A stretch of 64,000 nt of DNA. It comes from Lachnospiraceae bacterium (GTDB lineage Bacteria > Bacillota > Clostridia > Lachnospirales > Lachnospiraceae). The notes beneath the pieces were generated by a model. That model ran no database searches, had not been told where the DNA came from, and saw only the letters and a program-made list of their open reading frames with translations. How positions within the stretch are numbered: position 1 is the stretch's first letter; each line of letters starts with the position of its first letter. Below are positions 1 to 8,430 of the stretch, in pieces. The position numbers were made by a program, and so were the translations under genes. The stretch covers positions 1-64,000 of the forward strand of contig JAFOVD010000052.1 of assembly GCA_017392525.1 (NCBI GenBank), in the 5' to 3' direction.

Positions 1-104
1 CGGAAACGATTATTATCATTTGCAACATCAGGTTCTGAAAGCATATTCATAACTTCCTGATAATGCATTACCATACCATCTAATTTATCAAACATATCTG
101 CCAT
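1..104 (-). CDS. prfA: Peptide chain release factor 1, N-terminal fragment
   Basis: This is the first 34 codons of a gene that runs off the left edge. The peptide begins MADMFDKLDGMVMHYQEV and continues with MLSEPDVANDNNRFR, which matches the start of class I release factor RF1. RF1 reads UAA and UAG stop codons in the ribosome and releases the finished peptide. A GGAG ribosome binding site lies just upstream of the ATG. The next gene upstream, prmC, methylates the GGQ glutamine of release factors, so the pairing supports the call. The GGQ and PxT motifs are outside the window. Confidence 0.88.
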   Translation of the reverse strand, partial: MADMFDKLDGMVMHYQEVMNMLSEPDVANDNNRF

Positions 105-128
105 TTCTATTTCTCCTTACTTTACGGT

Positions 129-965
129 TTATAGATGTCCAATAACCACACGGTCATTGCCACTGTAATCTTTCTTGACACAAATATCGGTAAAGCCTGC
201 TCTCTCAAGCATGGCACTCACCGCTTCTCCCTGATCAACGCCGATTTCATATATGAGATAACCATTACGATACAGATGTTTCGGTGCTTCCTCTGTAATC
301 CTCTCATAAAACCATAATCCATCATCTTTACCATCCAGGGCTATATATGGATCATGCTCTCTCACTTCCGGCATCAGCTTCGGGATAATACCCGTAGGAA
401 TGTAGGGTGGATTGGAAGTGATTACATCATATTTCTTTGAAATATTCGAGAAAAGATCTGTCTCTATAAACTGAGCCTGCACACCCAATCGATCTCTATT
501 TCGTTTTGCAACCTCCAGAGCTTCTCTGGAAATATCCGCGCCGGTTCCATTTAACAGTGGTCCCAACTTCATAAGAGACAATAAAATGCAACCGGATCCT
601 GTACATAAATCAAGTACAGAATCACCATCCTTTAGGATTTGAAGCGCATGCTCCACCAGGACTTCTGTATCCTGTCTCGGCACCAGTACATGTTCATTGA
701 CTTCGAATTCCAGCCCCATAAACTCCTGTGTACCAATAATATGCTGAAGTGGAATACGTTCTTTTCTTCTATCAACCAATGCAAAGAATTGATTTTTCAG
801 TTCTTCCGGCATAACAGAATCTTTTTCCATAAACTGTCTGGCTCGATTCCAACCGGTCAGATGCTCCAATAGATATTCCGCATCCAAATCTGCATTGGGA
901 ACTTCCGACAAACGAAGTTTTTCACCTGCTGCCTTCAGCGCACTCCCATATGTAGTTTTCGTCAT
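129..965 (-). CDS. prmC: Release factor glutamine methyltransferase PrmC (HemK family)
   Basis: PrmC transfers a methyl group from S-adenosylmethionine to the glutamine of the GGQ motif in RF1 and RF2. The N-terminal helical substrate-binding part (about residues 1-75) is followed by a Rossmann methyltransferase domain. The SAM-binding motif DLCTGSGCILL and the catalytic NPPY motif are both present. At 278 residues it has normal family length. I chose the internal ATG giving MTKTTYGS, preceded by a weak GGTGAAG site; an upstream ATG six codons earlier (position 983) has no visible binding site but cannot be excluded. It lies between yqhQ and prfA with short gaps, probably in one transcript. 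Confidence 0.9.
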   Translation of the reverse strand: MTKTTYGSALKAAGEKLRLSEVPNADLDAEYLLEHLTGWNRARQFMEKDSVMPEELKNQFFALVDRRKERIPLQHIIGTQEFMGLEFEVNEHVLVPRQDTEVLVEHALQILKDGDSVLDLCTGSGCILLSLMKLGPLLNGTGADISREALEVAKRNRDRLGVQAQFIETDLFSNISKKYDVITSNPPYIPTGIIPKLMPEVREHDPYIALDGKDDGLWFYERITEEAPKHLYRNGYLIYEIGVDQGEAVSAMLERAGFTDICVKKDYSGNDRVVIGHL

Positions 966-991
966 TTTAATTACTTCACCCATATTTAAAA

Positions 992-1921
992 CTATTTATT
1001 ATCGTCTTCTTTCATCTCCTCCTGGAATTTCTTCCAGTCAAAGACTGCCTCTACTGAGGCGATGCCGACTTCTATCATATCATCATCCGGTTCTCTTGTG
1101 GTCATATTTTGAACCCACATTCCGGGTTTACTTAAGATATTCACAACCGGATTTTCTGTTCTCCCTGCCAACTGAATAAACTCATATGAGACACCCGCAA
1201 TCACCGGCACCAAAAGTAACCGGAGCAATAATTGTAGCACATGAGAATCCACATGAATAAACATAAATACAAATACACTGATCAAGAATACGATAAAGAT
1301 AAAACTGGTACCACAACGCTTATGTTGTCTGTCGGACTTTCTGACATTTTCCACATTCAGTTCAAGACCATGTTCTATACAATTGATACACTTATGCTCA
1401 GCGCCATGATACATAAACACTCTCTTAATGTCTTCCATCCTTGAAATGAATGCAATATAACATAAGAATAATGTCACTCGAATCATACCTTCAACAAAGG
1501 CCATAACACTGTAGGAGCTGATGTAATATGCAAATGCCTTGGAAAGATAATAAGGAAATACCATAAATAATCCCAGGGCAATAACAAAGGAAACTACTAA
1601 TGTCGTTCCCATCTCTGCTTTTTCTTTTCGCGCCTTTGCCGCCATCTCTTCTTCTGTCAAATCTGCTTTTTCTTCTTCCTCTTCCTCAAAGAAAGATGCC
1701 GAGTACATAAGAGCCTTCATCCCAACAATCAAAGATGCAAAAAAGGACACCACACCTCTGACAACAGGAATTTTCTTCCATACTCCCAGATCTAACTTAT
1801 CCTCTTTAATATCAATATGAATCTCTTTATTTGGCAGGCGTACCGCTACTGCGTACTTATCTTTGTTACGCATCATAACGCCTTCCATAACCGCCTGACC
1901 ACCGATGCCTGAAAACTTCAT
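992..1921 (-). CDS. yqhQ: DUF1385 family membrane protein (YqhQ-like)
   Basis: The 309-residue protein starts MKFSGIGGQAVMEGVMMR, the signature opening of the DUF1385/YqhQ family. An acidic stretch of consecutive glutamates occurs near residue 80. It is followed by several hydrophobic segments that should cross the membrane, and by a conserved MYHGAEHKCINC motif rich in His and Cys. The biochemical function of the family is not established. In Firmicutes it commonly sits beside rpmE, prmC and prfA, as here. The start has a GGAGAAGGA ribosome binding site five bases upstream. Confidence 0.85.
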   Translation of the reverse strand: MKFSGIGGQAVMEGVMMRNKDKYAVAVRLPNKEIHIDIKEDKLDLGVWKKIPVVRGVVSFFASLIVGMKALMYSASFFEEEEEEKADLTEEEMAAKARKEKAEMGTTLVVSFVIALGLFMVFPYYLSKAFAYYISSYSVMAFVEGMIRVTLFLCYIAFISRMEDIKRVFMYHGAEHKCINCIEHGLELNVENVRKSDRQHKRCGTSFIFIVFLISVFVFMFIHVDSHVLQLLLRLLLVPVIAGVSYEFIQLAGRTENPVVNILSKPGMWVQNMTTREPDDDMIEVGIASVEAVFDWKKFQEEMKEDDNK

Positions 1922-1944
1922 AATAGTCCTTCTCCCATATACAT

Positions 1945-1982
1945 AAAAAGACTGAGATTAAAATTGTTAACCTCAGTCTTCC
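1945..1982 (-). terminator. Intrinsic terminator after rpmE
   Basis: On the minus strand a hairpin with arms AAGACTGAG and CTCAGTCTT is followed by five T residues. It sits just after the rpmE stop and ahead of yqhQ, so it probably ends or attenuates the rpmE message. Confidence 0.75.
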
Positions 1983-1999
1983 ATAGTCGTATTCGATTC

Positions 2000-2206
2000 T
2001 TATTTTGCTTCGAAACCGTACTTCTTGTTGAACTGTTCAATACGTCCACGAGCCTTGTTAGCCTTCTGCTGGCCTGTGTAGAATGGATGACACTTACTGC
2101 AAATTTCTACGTGGATGCTTTCGCTTGTAGAACCTGTTGTAAATGTGTTTCCGCAGTTACAAGTTACTGTAGCCTGATAATAATCTGGATGGATACCCTG
2201 TCTCAT
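2000..2206 (-). CDS. rpmE: 50S ribosomal protein L31 (zinc-binding form)
   Basis: Ribosomal protein L31 bridges the two ribosomal subunits on the large-subunit side. The 68-residue sequence begins [16 protein letters not shown]. It has the paired cysteines of the zinc-binding C+ form (CNCG near residue 16 and CSKC near residue 36), so this is the zinc-dependent rather than the zinc-independent paralogue. The start is set by GAGGTGAAATC immediately before the ATG; a longer frame adds five residues without support. It has its own promoter and terminator, and lies between rho and yqhQ. Confidence 0.95.
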   Translation of the reverse strand: MRQGIHPDYYQATVTCNCGNTFTTGSTSESIHVEICSKCHPFYTGQQKANKARGRIEQFNKKYGFEAK

Positions 2207-2297
2207 GATTTCACCTCTCAAATATTTTTATATTTTAAAGTCTGTTCCCACTTAATGTGGACACGATACTATTTACATCCCGATAAACAGCTTAATC

Positions 2298-2326
2298 ATT
2301 GTAGCATGTCTATATAGTTTATGCAA
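2298..2326 (-). promoter_or_regulatory. SigmaA-type promoter for rpmE
   Basis: On the minus strand a -35 box TTGCAT and a -10 box TACAAT are separated by exactly 17 bases. It lies between rho and rpmE, so L31 can be expressed apart from rho. The 5' leader would be about 85 bases long. Confidence 0.65.
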
Positions 2327-2359
2327 TACTTTTTTGCCCAATATGTAAAGATTGTAAAT

Positions 2360-3796
2360 TTAGATAACACGTCTCTGTATCACGCGATGTACAAATTCAT
2401 TGTTATCCTGAGTATGCGTAAACAGATTCAGAACTGACTCTGTGGCATCGTCTTTTCGCATTCCCGTAAGTCCCTTTCGAACAATATCCATTGCTTCCAT
2501 TTCCTTTGGTGTAAGAAGCAAATCATCTCTTCTTGTGCTGGACTTTGACAAATCAATAGCAGGGAATACTCTCTTTTCAGACAGCTTACGATCTAAAACA
2601 AGTTCCATATTACCTGTTCCCTTGAATTCCTCAAATACCACATCATCCATCTTAGAACCTGTATCAACCAATGCAGTAGCAAGAACTGTAAGAGAACCAC
2701 CCTCTCTCATATTTCTTGCAGCACCAAAGAAACGCTTTGGCATATGGAGCGCTGCCGGATCCAAACCACCGGAAAGTGTTCTACCTGATGGTGGAACAGT
2801 CAGGTTATAGGCTCTTGCAAGACGGGTAATACTATCCAGAAGGATCATAACATCCTTCTTGTGCTCTACCAGTCTCTTAGCTCTTTCAATAACCATCTCG
2901 GATACACGTTTGTGATGCTCCGGAAGTTCATCAAAGGTAGAATAGATAACTTCTACATTGTCACCTTCAATAGCTTCCTTCATATCCGTAACTTCCTCCG
3001 GTCTTTCATCAATCAGAAGAATAATCAGATGCATCTCCGGATTTGATTCTTTCACCGATTTTGCCACTTCTTTTAACAATGTGGTTTTACCTGCTTTTGG
3101 CTGCGATACAATCATACCTCTCTGTCCCTTACCAATAGGAGAAAGGAGGTCAACAATACGCATTGCCACTGAACTGTTTTTACGTTCCAGAACAATTCTT
3201 TCATTTGGGAATACCGGAGTTAAATCCTCAAAGTTGGTACGTTTTACTGCTTCTTCCGGATCATATCCATTGATGCTCTCAATGAAAAGGAGTGCACCAA
3301 ACTTATCATTCGGATTATTCTTTCTTGTCTTACCGGTGATAATATCACCTGTTTTAAGATTGAACTTACGAATCTGTGAAGGTGAAACGTATACATCATT
3401 CTCTCCAGGCAGATAGTTTTCACTACGGATAAATCCATAACCGTCAGATAGTACCTCTAAAATACCGCTTACTGTCTTCGCGTCATCATAATGCGGAACC
3501 TTCTTAACTTCATCCTTTTTCTGCTCTTCCTTGTCAGCTTCAGAATTCTGTTCAGATGCCGTCTCTTCCTTGCTCTTTCTATAAGTCCTTGGAGCACGTT
3601 CTGCCTTATGTTCTGTCTTCTGCTCTGCTTTCTGCTCTGTCTTTTTTTCTGCCGCATCGATTTCATCCTGCTTTAGCATCGCTTCGATTAATTCGCTTTT
3701 TTTCATTTTCGAAATTCCCTTAATCTTACGTGTCTTAGCCAAGTCTTTTAAAACAGCCGCTGACAGAGATTCATATTTTGCTTTCATGTTTTCCAT
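2360..3796 (-). CDS. rho: Transcription termination factor Rho
   Basis: Rho is a hexameric RNA helicase that terminates untranslated transcripts. At 478 residues it has an N-terminal Rho_N helical domain (about 1-45), then a low-complexity Lys/Glu-rich insertion (about 46-100), then the RNA-binding cold-shock-like domain (DVYVSPSQIRKF) and the RecA-type ATPase. The Walker A region reads SQPKAGKTTLLKE and the Walker B region MILLDSITRLARAYN. The charged insertion is common in Clostridia and is likely disordered. A GAGAGG site precedes the start. It heads the minus-strand run towards rpmE. Confidence 0.97.
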   Translation of the reverse strand: MENMKAKYESLSAAVLKDLAKTRKIKGISKMKKSELIEAMLKQDEIDAAEKKTEQKAEQKTEHKAERAPRTYRKSKEETASEQNSEADKEEQKKDEVKKVPHYDDAKTVSGILEVLSDGYGFIRSENYLPGENDVYVSPSQIRKFNLKTGDIITGKTRKNNPNDKFGALLFIESINGYDPEEAVKRTNFEDLTPVFPNERIVLERKNSSVAMRIVDLLSPIGKGQRGMIVSQPKAGKTTLLKEVAKSVKESNPEMHLIILLIDERPEEVTDMKEAIEGDNVEVIYSTFDELPEHHKRVSEMVIERAKRLVEHKKDVMILLDSITRLARAYNLTVPPSGRTLSGGLDPAALHMPKRFFGAARNMREGGSLTVLATALVDTGSKMDDVVFEEFKGTGNMELVLDRKLSEKRVFPAIDLSKSSTRRDDLLLTPKEMEAMDIVRKGLTGMRKDDATESVLNLFTHTQDNNEFVHRVIQRRVI

Positions 3797-3959
3797 GATA
3801 TGCGCCTCTCTATAATTAAACTTTTATAAAATTATTAACTCATCTTATTGGAAATATTGTCGAAATCGACTAGTGATTTGTCTCATACATTCTGTTTTTA
3901 TTCACAAACAGATTAAAGATGCATATTTTTATACGATATTATACTCCAAAACACATCAT

Positions 3960-3988
3960 TTGAAAAGACCTTTTTCCTATGATAAGAT
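3960..3988 (+). promoter_or_regulatory. SigmaA-type promoter for the malic enzyme gene
   Basis: A -35 box TTGAAA and a -10 box TAAGAT are spaced 17 bases apart. The predicted transcript starts about 65 bases before the ATG. The rest of the 265-bp gap to rho holds a short GTCGA/TCGAC inverted repeat and the rho leader; no other gene is visible. Confidence 0.6.
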
Positions 3989-4061
3989 AATAGTCAGTGT
4001 GATTTCACCTTACCTAGGGAATTCATACAGGAAAAGGATAAATGAAAAGAGGGTTTACAAG

Positions 4062-5213
4062 ATGACAAATGATGAAAAAGCCATCGAGCTTCACCGTCAA
4101 TGGAATGGTAAAATTGAAACTGTTGCAAAATCTCATGTAAATACAAGAGAAGATCTTGCACTGGCATATACACCCGGCGTTGCAGCACCATGCCGCATTA
4201 TAGCCGAAGATAAAAAAGAAGTTTTTCACTACACCTTAAAAGCCAATACTGTGGCTGTAGTTTCTGACGGCAGTGCCGTACTGGGGCTTGGAAATATCGG
4301 TCCGGAGGCTGCTCTTCCGGTAATGGAAGGTAAATGCGTCCTCTTTAAGGAATTCGGGGATGTGAATGCATTTCCTATTGTTCTTTCCACTCAGGATCCG
4401 GATGAAATCGTGGCAGCCGTCAAAGCTATCGCTCCTACCTTCGGAGGAATCAACCTGGAAGACATCTCCGCACCACGTTGTTTCGAAATCGAAGAACGGC
4501 TGAAAAAAGAGCTTGATATCCCGGTATTTCACGATGATCAGCACGGAACTGCCATCGTCGTATTAGCAGGTATCATCAATGCCCTAAAAGTTGTAAAGAA
4601 AGAAAAGGAAAACTGTCGCGTAGTCGTAAATGGTGCCGGTTCCGCCGGTATTGCAATTACAAAACTTCTACTGCGCTACGGATTTAAAAATATCCTGATG
4701 TGTGATCGTTTGGGCATCATCGGACCTGACTATCCAGACCTAAACTGGATGCAGGAAGAGATGACCAAAGTAACAAACCTGAATCATGAAAGCGGTACTC
4801 TTGCCGATGCACTTAAGGGCGCCGACATCTTCGTCGGTGTATCCGCTCCCGGCATTGTATCCCAGGAAATGGTACGTTCCATGAACCACGACGCTATCCT
4901 CTTTGCAATGGCCAATCCGACTCCGGAGATTATGCCGGATCTTGCCAAAGAAGCCGGCGCCAGAATCATTGGTACCGGACGTTCTGATTTCCCCAATCAG
5001 GTAAATAACGTGGTTGCATTTCCGGGTATCTTTAAAGGCGCCCTGGAAGGACACGCCAGAGAAATTACAGAAGAAATGAAACTTGCGGCTGCAACAGCAC
5101 TGGCCTCTCTTGTTCCTGAAGACAAGTTATGTGCTGACTTCATTCTTCCGGAAGCTTTTGACCCTCAGGTTTCTGAGGTAGTTGCAAAGGCAGTCAAAGA
5201 TCATATTAACTAG
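4062..5213 (+). CDS. NAD(P)-dependent malic enzyme
   Basis: The enzyme oxidatively decarboxylates malate to pyruvate, reducing NAD or NADP. The 383-residue length fits the short bacterial form without a phosphotransacetylase domain. Visible motifs are YTPGVAAPC near the N-terminus, SDGSAVLGLGNIGP, the metal-binding region VFHDDQHGTAIV and the nucleotide-binding NGAGSAGIAI. I chose the ATG giving MTNDEKAIEL because GAGGG lies eight bases upstream; the frame is open for 63 more codons upstream, but that stretch is AT-rich, contains the promoter and has no family similarity. The DUF4364 gene follows after 15 bases, probably in one transcript. Confidence 0.92.
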   Translation: MTNDEKAIELHRQWNGKIETVAKSHVNTREDLALAYTPGVAAPCRIIAEDKKEVFHYTLKANTVAVVSDGSAVLGLGNIGPEAALPVMEGKCVLFKEFGDVNAFPIVLSTQDPDEIVAAVKAIAPTFGGINLEDISAPRCFEIEERLKKELDIPVFHDDQHGTAIVVLAGIINALKVVKKEKENCRVVVNGAGSAGIAITKLLLRYGFKNILMCDRLGIIGPDYPDLNWMQEEMTKVTNLNHESGTLADALKGADIFVGVSAPGIVSQEMVRSMNHDAILFAMANPTPEIMPDLAKEAGARIIGTGRSDFPNQVNNVVAFPGIFKGALEGHAREITEEMKLAAATALASLVPEDKLCADFILPEAFDPQVSEVVAKAVKDHIN

Positions 5214-5228
5214 AAAGGATTCTAAACT

Positions 5229-5744
5229 TTGGCAGAATTAGATTTATTATATAAAATTACAACACTGGAACTCTTATCCAGGGTGGATTTTCCACTTACC
5301 AATACACAGATTACGGATTTCTTTTTGAACGCCAACTACACTGACTGGTTCCGTGCACAGGCAATCATCCATAATCTGGAAGAAAACAAGATGATTACAT
5401 CAGAGACCTCACATAACAGTACACAATATAGAATCACCAGTGAGGGGCTACATACACTTGATTTGTTCAAGGATAAGATTACAGAAGGTATTCAGCAGGA
5501 TATCGAAGCATATTTCAAAGAAAACAAAATGCAGATTAAGGCAACCAACGCCATCACAGCAGATTATTATCGTGCAACCGGCGGCGGTTTCCTGGTAAAC
5601 TGCAAAGCCCAGGAAGAACAGACAGAGATTCTATCATTGAATCTTCACGTTGACACCAAAGAACAGGCAGAAGCAATCTGTTATAACTGGAAAGTAAAAT
5701 ACGAAGATGTCTATATGACTATCCTGGATCAGCTGGTTCAGTAA
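5229..5744 (+). CDS. DUF4364 family protein
   Basis: The 171-residue protein resembles the DUF4364 family of Clostridia. The N-terminal half (about 1-85) looks like a winged-helix fold: helices around LYKITTLELLSRV and TNTQITDFFLNA followed by the wing-like QYRITSEGLHTL. The C-terminal half is predicted alpha/beta and of unknown role. A transcription-regulator function is inferred, not known. The start codon is TTG, supported by AAAGGA nine bases upstream. It shares a transcript with the malic enzyme gene and ends at a strong terminator. Confidence 0.78.
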   Translation: MAELDLLYKITTLELLSRVDFPLTNTQITDFFLNANYTDWFRAQAIIHNLEENKMITSETSHNSTQYRITSEGLHTLDLFKDKITEGIQQDIEAYFKENKMQIKATNAITADYYRATGGGFLVNCKAQEEQTEILSLNLHVDTKEQAEAICYNWKVKYEDVYMTILDQLVQ

Positions 5745-5760
5745 TTCCGTATGATATTGT

Positions 5761-5800
5761 AAAGGCGATGCTTGAAAATCAAGCACCGCCTTTTTCCTTT
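5761..5800 (+). terminator. Intrinsic terminator after the DUF4364 gene
   Basis: A hairpin with arms AAAGGCG-ATGCTTG and CAAGCACCGCCTTT is followed by a T run. It separates the plus-strand malic enzyme operon from the convergent GGDEF gene. Confidence 0.85.
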
Positions 5801-6497
5801 AATCTTTATAAACCATCTTGTTTCGACCGGTTGTCTTCGCCTCATACAAGGCATCATCCACTCTCTTAAATACAGACTCCAGAGTATCTTCTCGACGAAG
5901 CACCGTAACACCACCACTGACTGTAATATGACCAACTTTCTCGAATTCCATTTCTTCTACGCCCTTACGTATGGATTCCGAAACCCTTAAAGCCTTTTCC
6001 TTGCTACTGTAGGGAGAAATCATGATAAATTCCTCTCCACCCCATCGTCCGATAATATCCTTCTGTGAAACAAATCGCTTAACCTGGTCCACACCATCTT
6101 TTAGAATCATATCTCCCACATCATGGCCATATGTATCATTAACATGTTTAAAGTGATCGATATCAACCAGAAGCACCATAATTTCGCCTTCTGAACCAAA
6201 GGCGTCAATCTGCTGCTGCATGAAATGATTCAGCGCCCGTCGATTATAAATCTGCGTCAACTCATCCATACTGGCCACTCTAAACAGCTGATCCACTGCG
6301 CTTCTCAGATCCGACGTCGTAGACTCAAGGAAACGAACCAGTCGTTCAGAAAGAGGTTTATACCCAATCAAGTACTCCTTTGGTATATCCAATTCCTTAA
6401 ACTCACGTTTCTTCTCTTCTTCTGTTACTTCTCCTTCCCGAATTCCTACCGCCACCAGAGAAGCATTCAAAAATCCACGCAAACCTTTCGCATGCAA
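5799..6497 (-). CDS. GGDEF diguanylate cyclase part of a frameshifted FIST-GGDEF gene
   Basis: This frame carries the end of a FIST_C domain (GFLNASLVAVGIREGE) followed by a GGDEF domain that makes cyclic-di-GMP from two GTP. The active-site loop GRWGGEEF is intact. The inhibitory I-site RxxD is missing (SQKD in its place). The frame has no proper start of its own: it is open back to about position 6541, where it meets the FIST reading frame at a run of five A residues. One added A would join both frames into a protein of about 590 residues. Unless the shift is a sequencing artefact, the cyclase half is probably not translated from the normal start. Confidence 0.85.
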   Translation of the reverse strand: MHAKGLRGFLNASLVAVGIREGEVTEEEKKREFKELDIPKEYLIGYKPLSERLVRFLESTTSDLRSAVDQLFRVASMDELTQIYNRRALNHFMQQQIDAFGSEGEIMVLLVDIDHFKHVNDTYGHDVGDMILKDGVDQVKRFVSQKDIIGRWGGEEFIMISPYSSKEKALRVSESIRKGVEEMEFEKVGHITVSGGVTVLRREDTLESVFKRVDDALYEAKTTGRNKMVYKD

Positions 6498-7564
6498 AAT
6501 CTCACCATAACCATGAGCCCAGGTAGCATTGGGATTGATTTTTCATAAAAATCAAATTCCAGCTCCGCAAGATCGTCTCCCATAAGCATACGACGACTCA
6601 TACAGGCATAAATCATAACTGCCTGCGGATAAAATCCGAACATTCTCTTTGCATTATGATAGGATTCATCCAACAGATACTGGCTGGTTGCATAACCGAG
6701 GCTGACAGTACTACCCACCGGAATTTGACTGGCAAATCCCAACGCACCATCCTCCTTCCTGTAATTCAATGCAACACGAGCCAGATAATGACCATTCTGT
6801 CTTAACATAAAAGGAAAGGAACTGGTATTCTCAAAAAAATAATCATTTTTCTCAATACCAAGATGTTCTCCATAGATTTCAAAAGCCGGTTTGTTGTCAA
6901 TTTCATAAACCATTCCAACTTCATCGGATTTTGTTACCACTAATTCCTTACCCAGTGAACGGAATCCCAGGTTATAATCACATGCGAAATGTAATTTCTC
7001 ACCGCAAAAACAAACCGCCAGAATCGCACGATTATAAATCTTATCATCAACAAAAATCAAGGACTTATCATCCCCCATCTTATTTGTGCCGGCAAGAGCA
7101 CCAAATGCAATCAATTCATGATTAAATTCATTGATGCAATCAATAAAAGGTTCCGGACAGAGACTAAAATCCGATGACATCATAAGAACAGCCCTGGGAG
7201 ATTTATATTCCTTCAATACGAGTTTATACTCTTTTCCCGCTTCTAACGGGGATTTCCCATGGCAATCAAACACTTCAATTTCATATGTGCTTTCTTCAAA
7301 GAAAAGGACAGAACATACTGTATATCGAATAGAGTGGGTCTCCCTACTGAGAGCACCATGACTAGTCATGCCAATTACCCGAACTCCCGGTAACTTGGCA
7401 TGAATTAGATTTAAATCTTCTTGGATAGGCCCCGGAACACAATTTGGCTCCACAATCTGCAATAGCGCTTTCACCCCCGCCTTGTATTCCGGTAATTGTT
7501 GAATCTCTTGAATCATTCCTTCAAGAGACAAGTTTCGATTTAGAATATAGCGATATTGTTTCAT
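6467..7564 (-). CDS. FIST sensor domain part of a frameshifted FIST-GGDEF gene
   Basis: The 365-residue frame covers FIST_N (about 1-200) and most of FIST_C (about 210-340). FIST domains are sensory and are proposed to bind small ligands such as amino acids. After EFDFYEK the frame runs into out-of-family sequence and stops. The downstream overlapping frame instead continues with INPNATWAHGYGEI, as expected for FIST_C, and then a GGDEF domain. The natural product was therefore probably a soluble ligand-sensing diguanylate cyclase. A well-spaced promoter lies upstream and a GGGG site precedes the ATG. Confidence 0.85.
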   Translation of the reverse strand: MKQYRYILNRNLSLEGMIQEIQQLPEYKAGVKALLQIVEPNCVPGPIQEDLNLIHAKLPGVRVIGMTSHGALSRETHSIRYTVCSVLFFEESTYEIEVFDCHGKSPLEAGKEYKLVLKEYKSPRAVLMMSSDFSLCPEPFIDCINEFNHELIAFGALAGTNKMGDDKSLIFVDDKIYNRAILAVCFCGEKLHFACDYNLGFRSLGKELVVTKSDEVGMVYEIDNKPAFEIYGEHLGIEKNDYFFENTSSFPFMLRQNGHYLARVALNYRKEDGALGFASQIPVGSTVSLGYATSQYLLDESYHNAKRMFGFYPQAVMIYACMSRRMLMGDDLAELEFDFYEKSIPMLPGLMVMVRFCMRKVCVDF

Positions 7565-7628
7565 AACTCATTCCCCTTTTACTATATACTAAAAAAACAA
7601 TCTATTAAATTTAATACACTATATTTTT

Positions 7629-7657
7629 ATTATAATCAGCCCTTTGTCTGTACACAA
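7629..7657 (-). promoter_or_regulatory. SigmaA-type promoter for the FIST-GGDEF gene
   Basis: On the minus strand TTGTGT and a perfect TATAAT are 17 bases apart. It sits just beyond the flavin reductase stop codon, so the sensor gene is transcribed separately. Confidence 0.6.
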
Positions 7658-7666
7658 CACCTATAT

Positions 7667-8323
7667 CTATTTCTTCTTTCGCGATTTCTTCCAACGAGGT
7701 TTCGTTCGTGTTGTCTCAGTGCTCTTTTTCTCTGCTTTAACACTTCTTATCGTTTTTTCGTTGGGTTTCTTTACGGAGTAACCAAATGTTCCCAGTTCCT
7801 CTCCCATAGTAAAATATGTTCCATGAGAATAAACTATTGGATTTGCATTCTCCAAACAGAATTTACCCTTTTCATTCATATATTCATCATTCACGTGAAC
7901 AGCCAAAACATCTGCAGTAAACATGGTATGACTTCCGTATTTATGAGCTTCTCTAACTTTACATTCAATATTTACCGGAGACTCCTGAATCATAGAAACA
8001 GAAACATGACTTGCCTCTTCTTTCGTCAGTTTACACTCTTTGAATTTATCATAATCCCTACCTGATCTGACACCACAAAAATCTGTTGCATATGCCAGTT
8101 CTTCTGTGGTGAGATTAATTACAAATTCACCGGTTTCTTCTATCGCCTTATAGGAATATCTCTCCGGACGGACGGAAATCGATACCATTGGCGGATTGGT
8201 ACAAACCGTTCCAACCCAGGCTACTGTAAGGATATTATCCACACCCTCTTTATCTCGCACCGATACCATAACTGCGGGAATCGGATACACCATATTCCCC
8301 GGTTTCCATTCAATTTTGCTCAT
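7667..8323 (-). CDS. Flavin reductase family protein (flavoredoxin-like)
   Basis: The 218-residue protein is a flavin reductase-like, FMN-binding split-barrel protein. Recognisable parts are WKPGNMVYPIPAVMVSV at the start, TNPPMVSISVRPERYSY and SPVNIECKV. Such proteins bind FMN and transfer electrons or reduce flavin; the partner here is unknown. The C-terminus has a very basic tail (KPRWKKSRKKK) not usual for the family. I start it at MSKIEW. The frame extends 21 codons further to a TTG, but that stretch lies inside the terminator hairpin of the upstream gene. Confidence 0.85.
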   Translation of the reverse strand: MSKIEWKPGNMVYPIPAVMVSVRDKEGVDNILTVAWVGTVCTNPPMVSISVRPERYSYKAIEETGEFVINLTTEELAYATDFCGVRSGRDYDKFKECKLTKEEASHVSVSMIQESPVNIECKVREAHKYGSHTMFTADVLAVHVNDEYMNEKGKFCLENANPIVYSHGTYFTMGEELGTFGYSVKKPNEKTIRSVKAEKKSTETTRTKPRWKKSRKKK

Positions 8324-8371
8324 GTATTTGTATTTCTCTCTTTCTAAATCTATTACATCGCTATAGTCAAA

Positions 8372-8402
8372 ATATCGGCGCCCCAACCGGAAGCGCCGAT
8401 AT
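8372..8402 (-). terminator. Hairpin terminator after the pyrophosphatase gene
   Basis: A perfect 10-bp stem (ATATCGGCGC with GCGCCGATAT) encloses an 11-base loop and is followed on the minus strand by four T residues. It lies 29 bases after the ppaC stop and before the flavin reductase start. Confidence 0.65.
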
Positions 8403-8430
8403 CCATTTACATTAACACATAAATCCTATG

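Noticed and set aside
3845..3870. Short GTCGA/TCGAC inverted repeat between rho and the malic enzyme gene
   Set aside because: Too short and not placed convincingly against either promoter to claim as an operator.
3873..4061. 63-residue N-terminal extension of the malic enzyme
   Set aside because: It contains the predicted promoter, is AT-rich and does not resemble the family; GAGGG supports the later ATG.
6530..6550. Programmed -1 frameshifting joining FIST and GGDEF
   Set aside because: The A5 run is too short for a classical slippery heptamer in this frame: the upstream codon GAA would re-pair with TGA. An indel explains it more simply.
8324..8386. 21-residue N-terminal extension of the flavin reductase from a TTG
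   Set aside because: The extension lies in the terminator hairpin of the upstream gene and has no ribosome binding site or family similarity.
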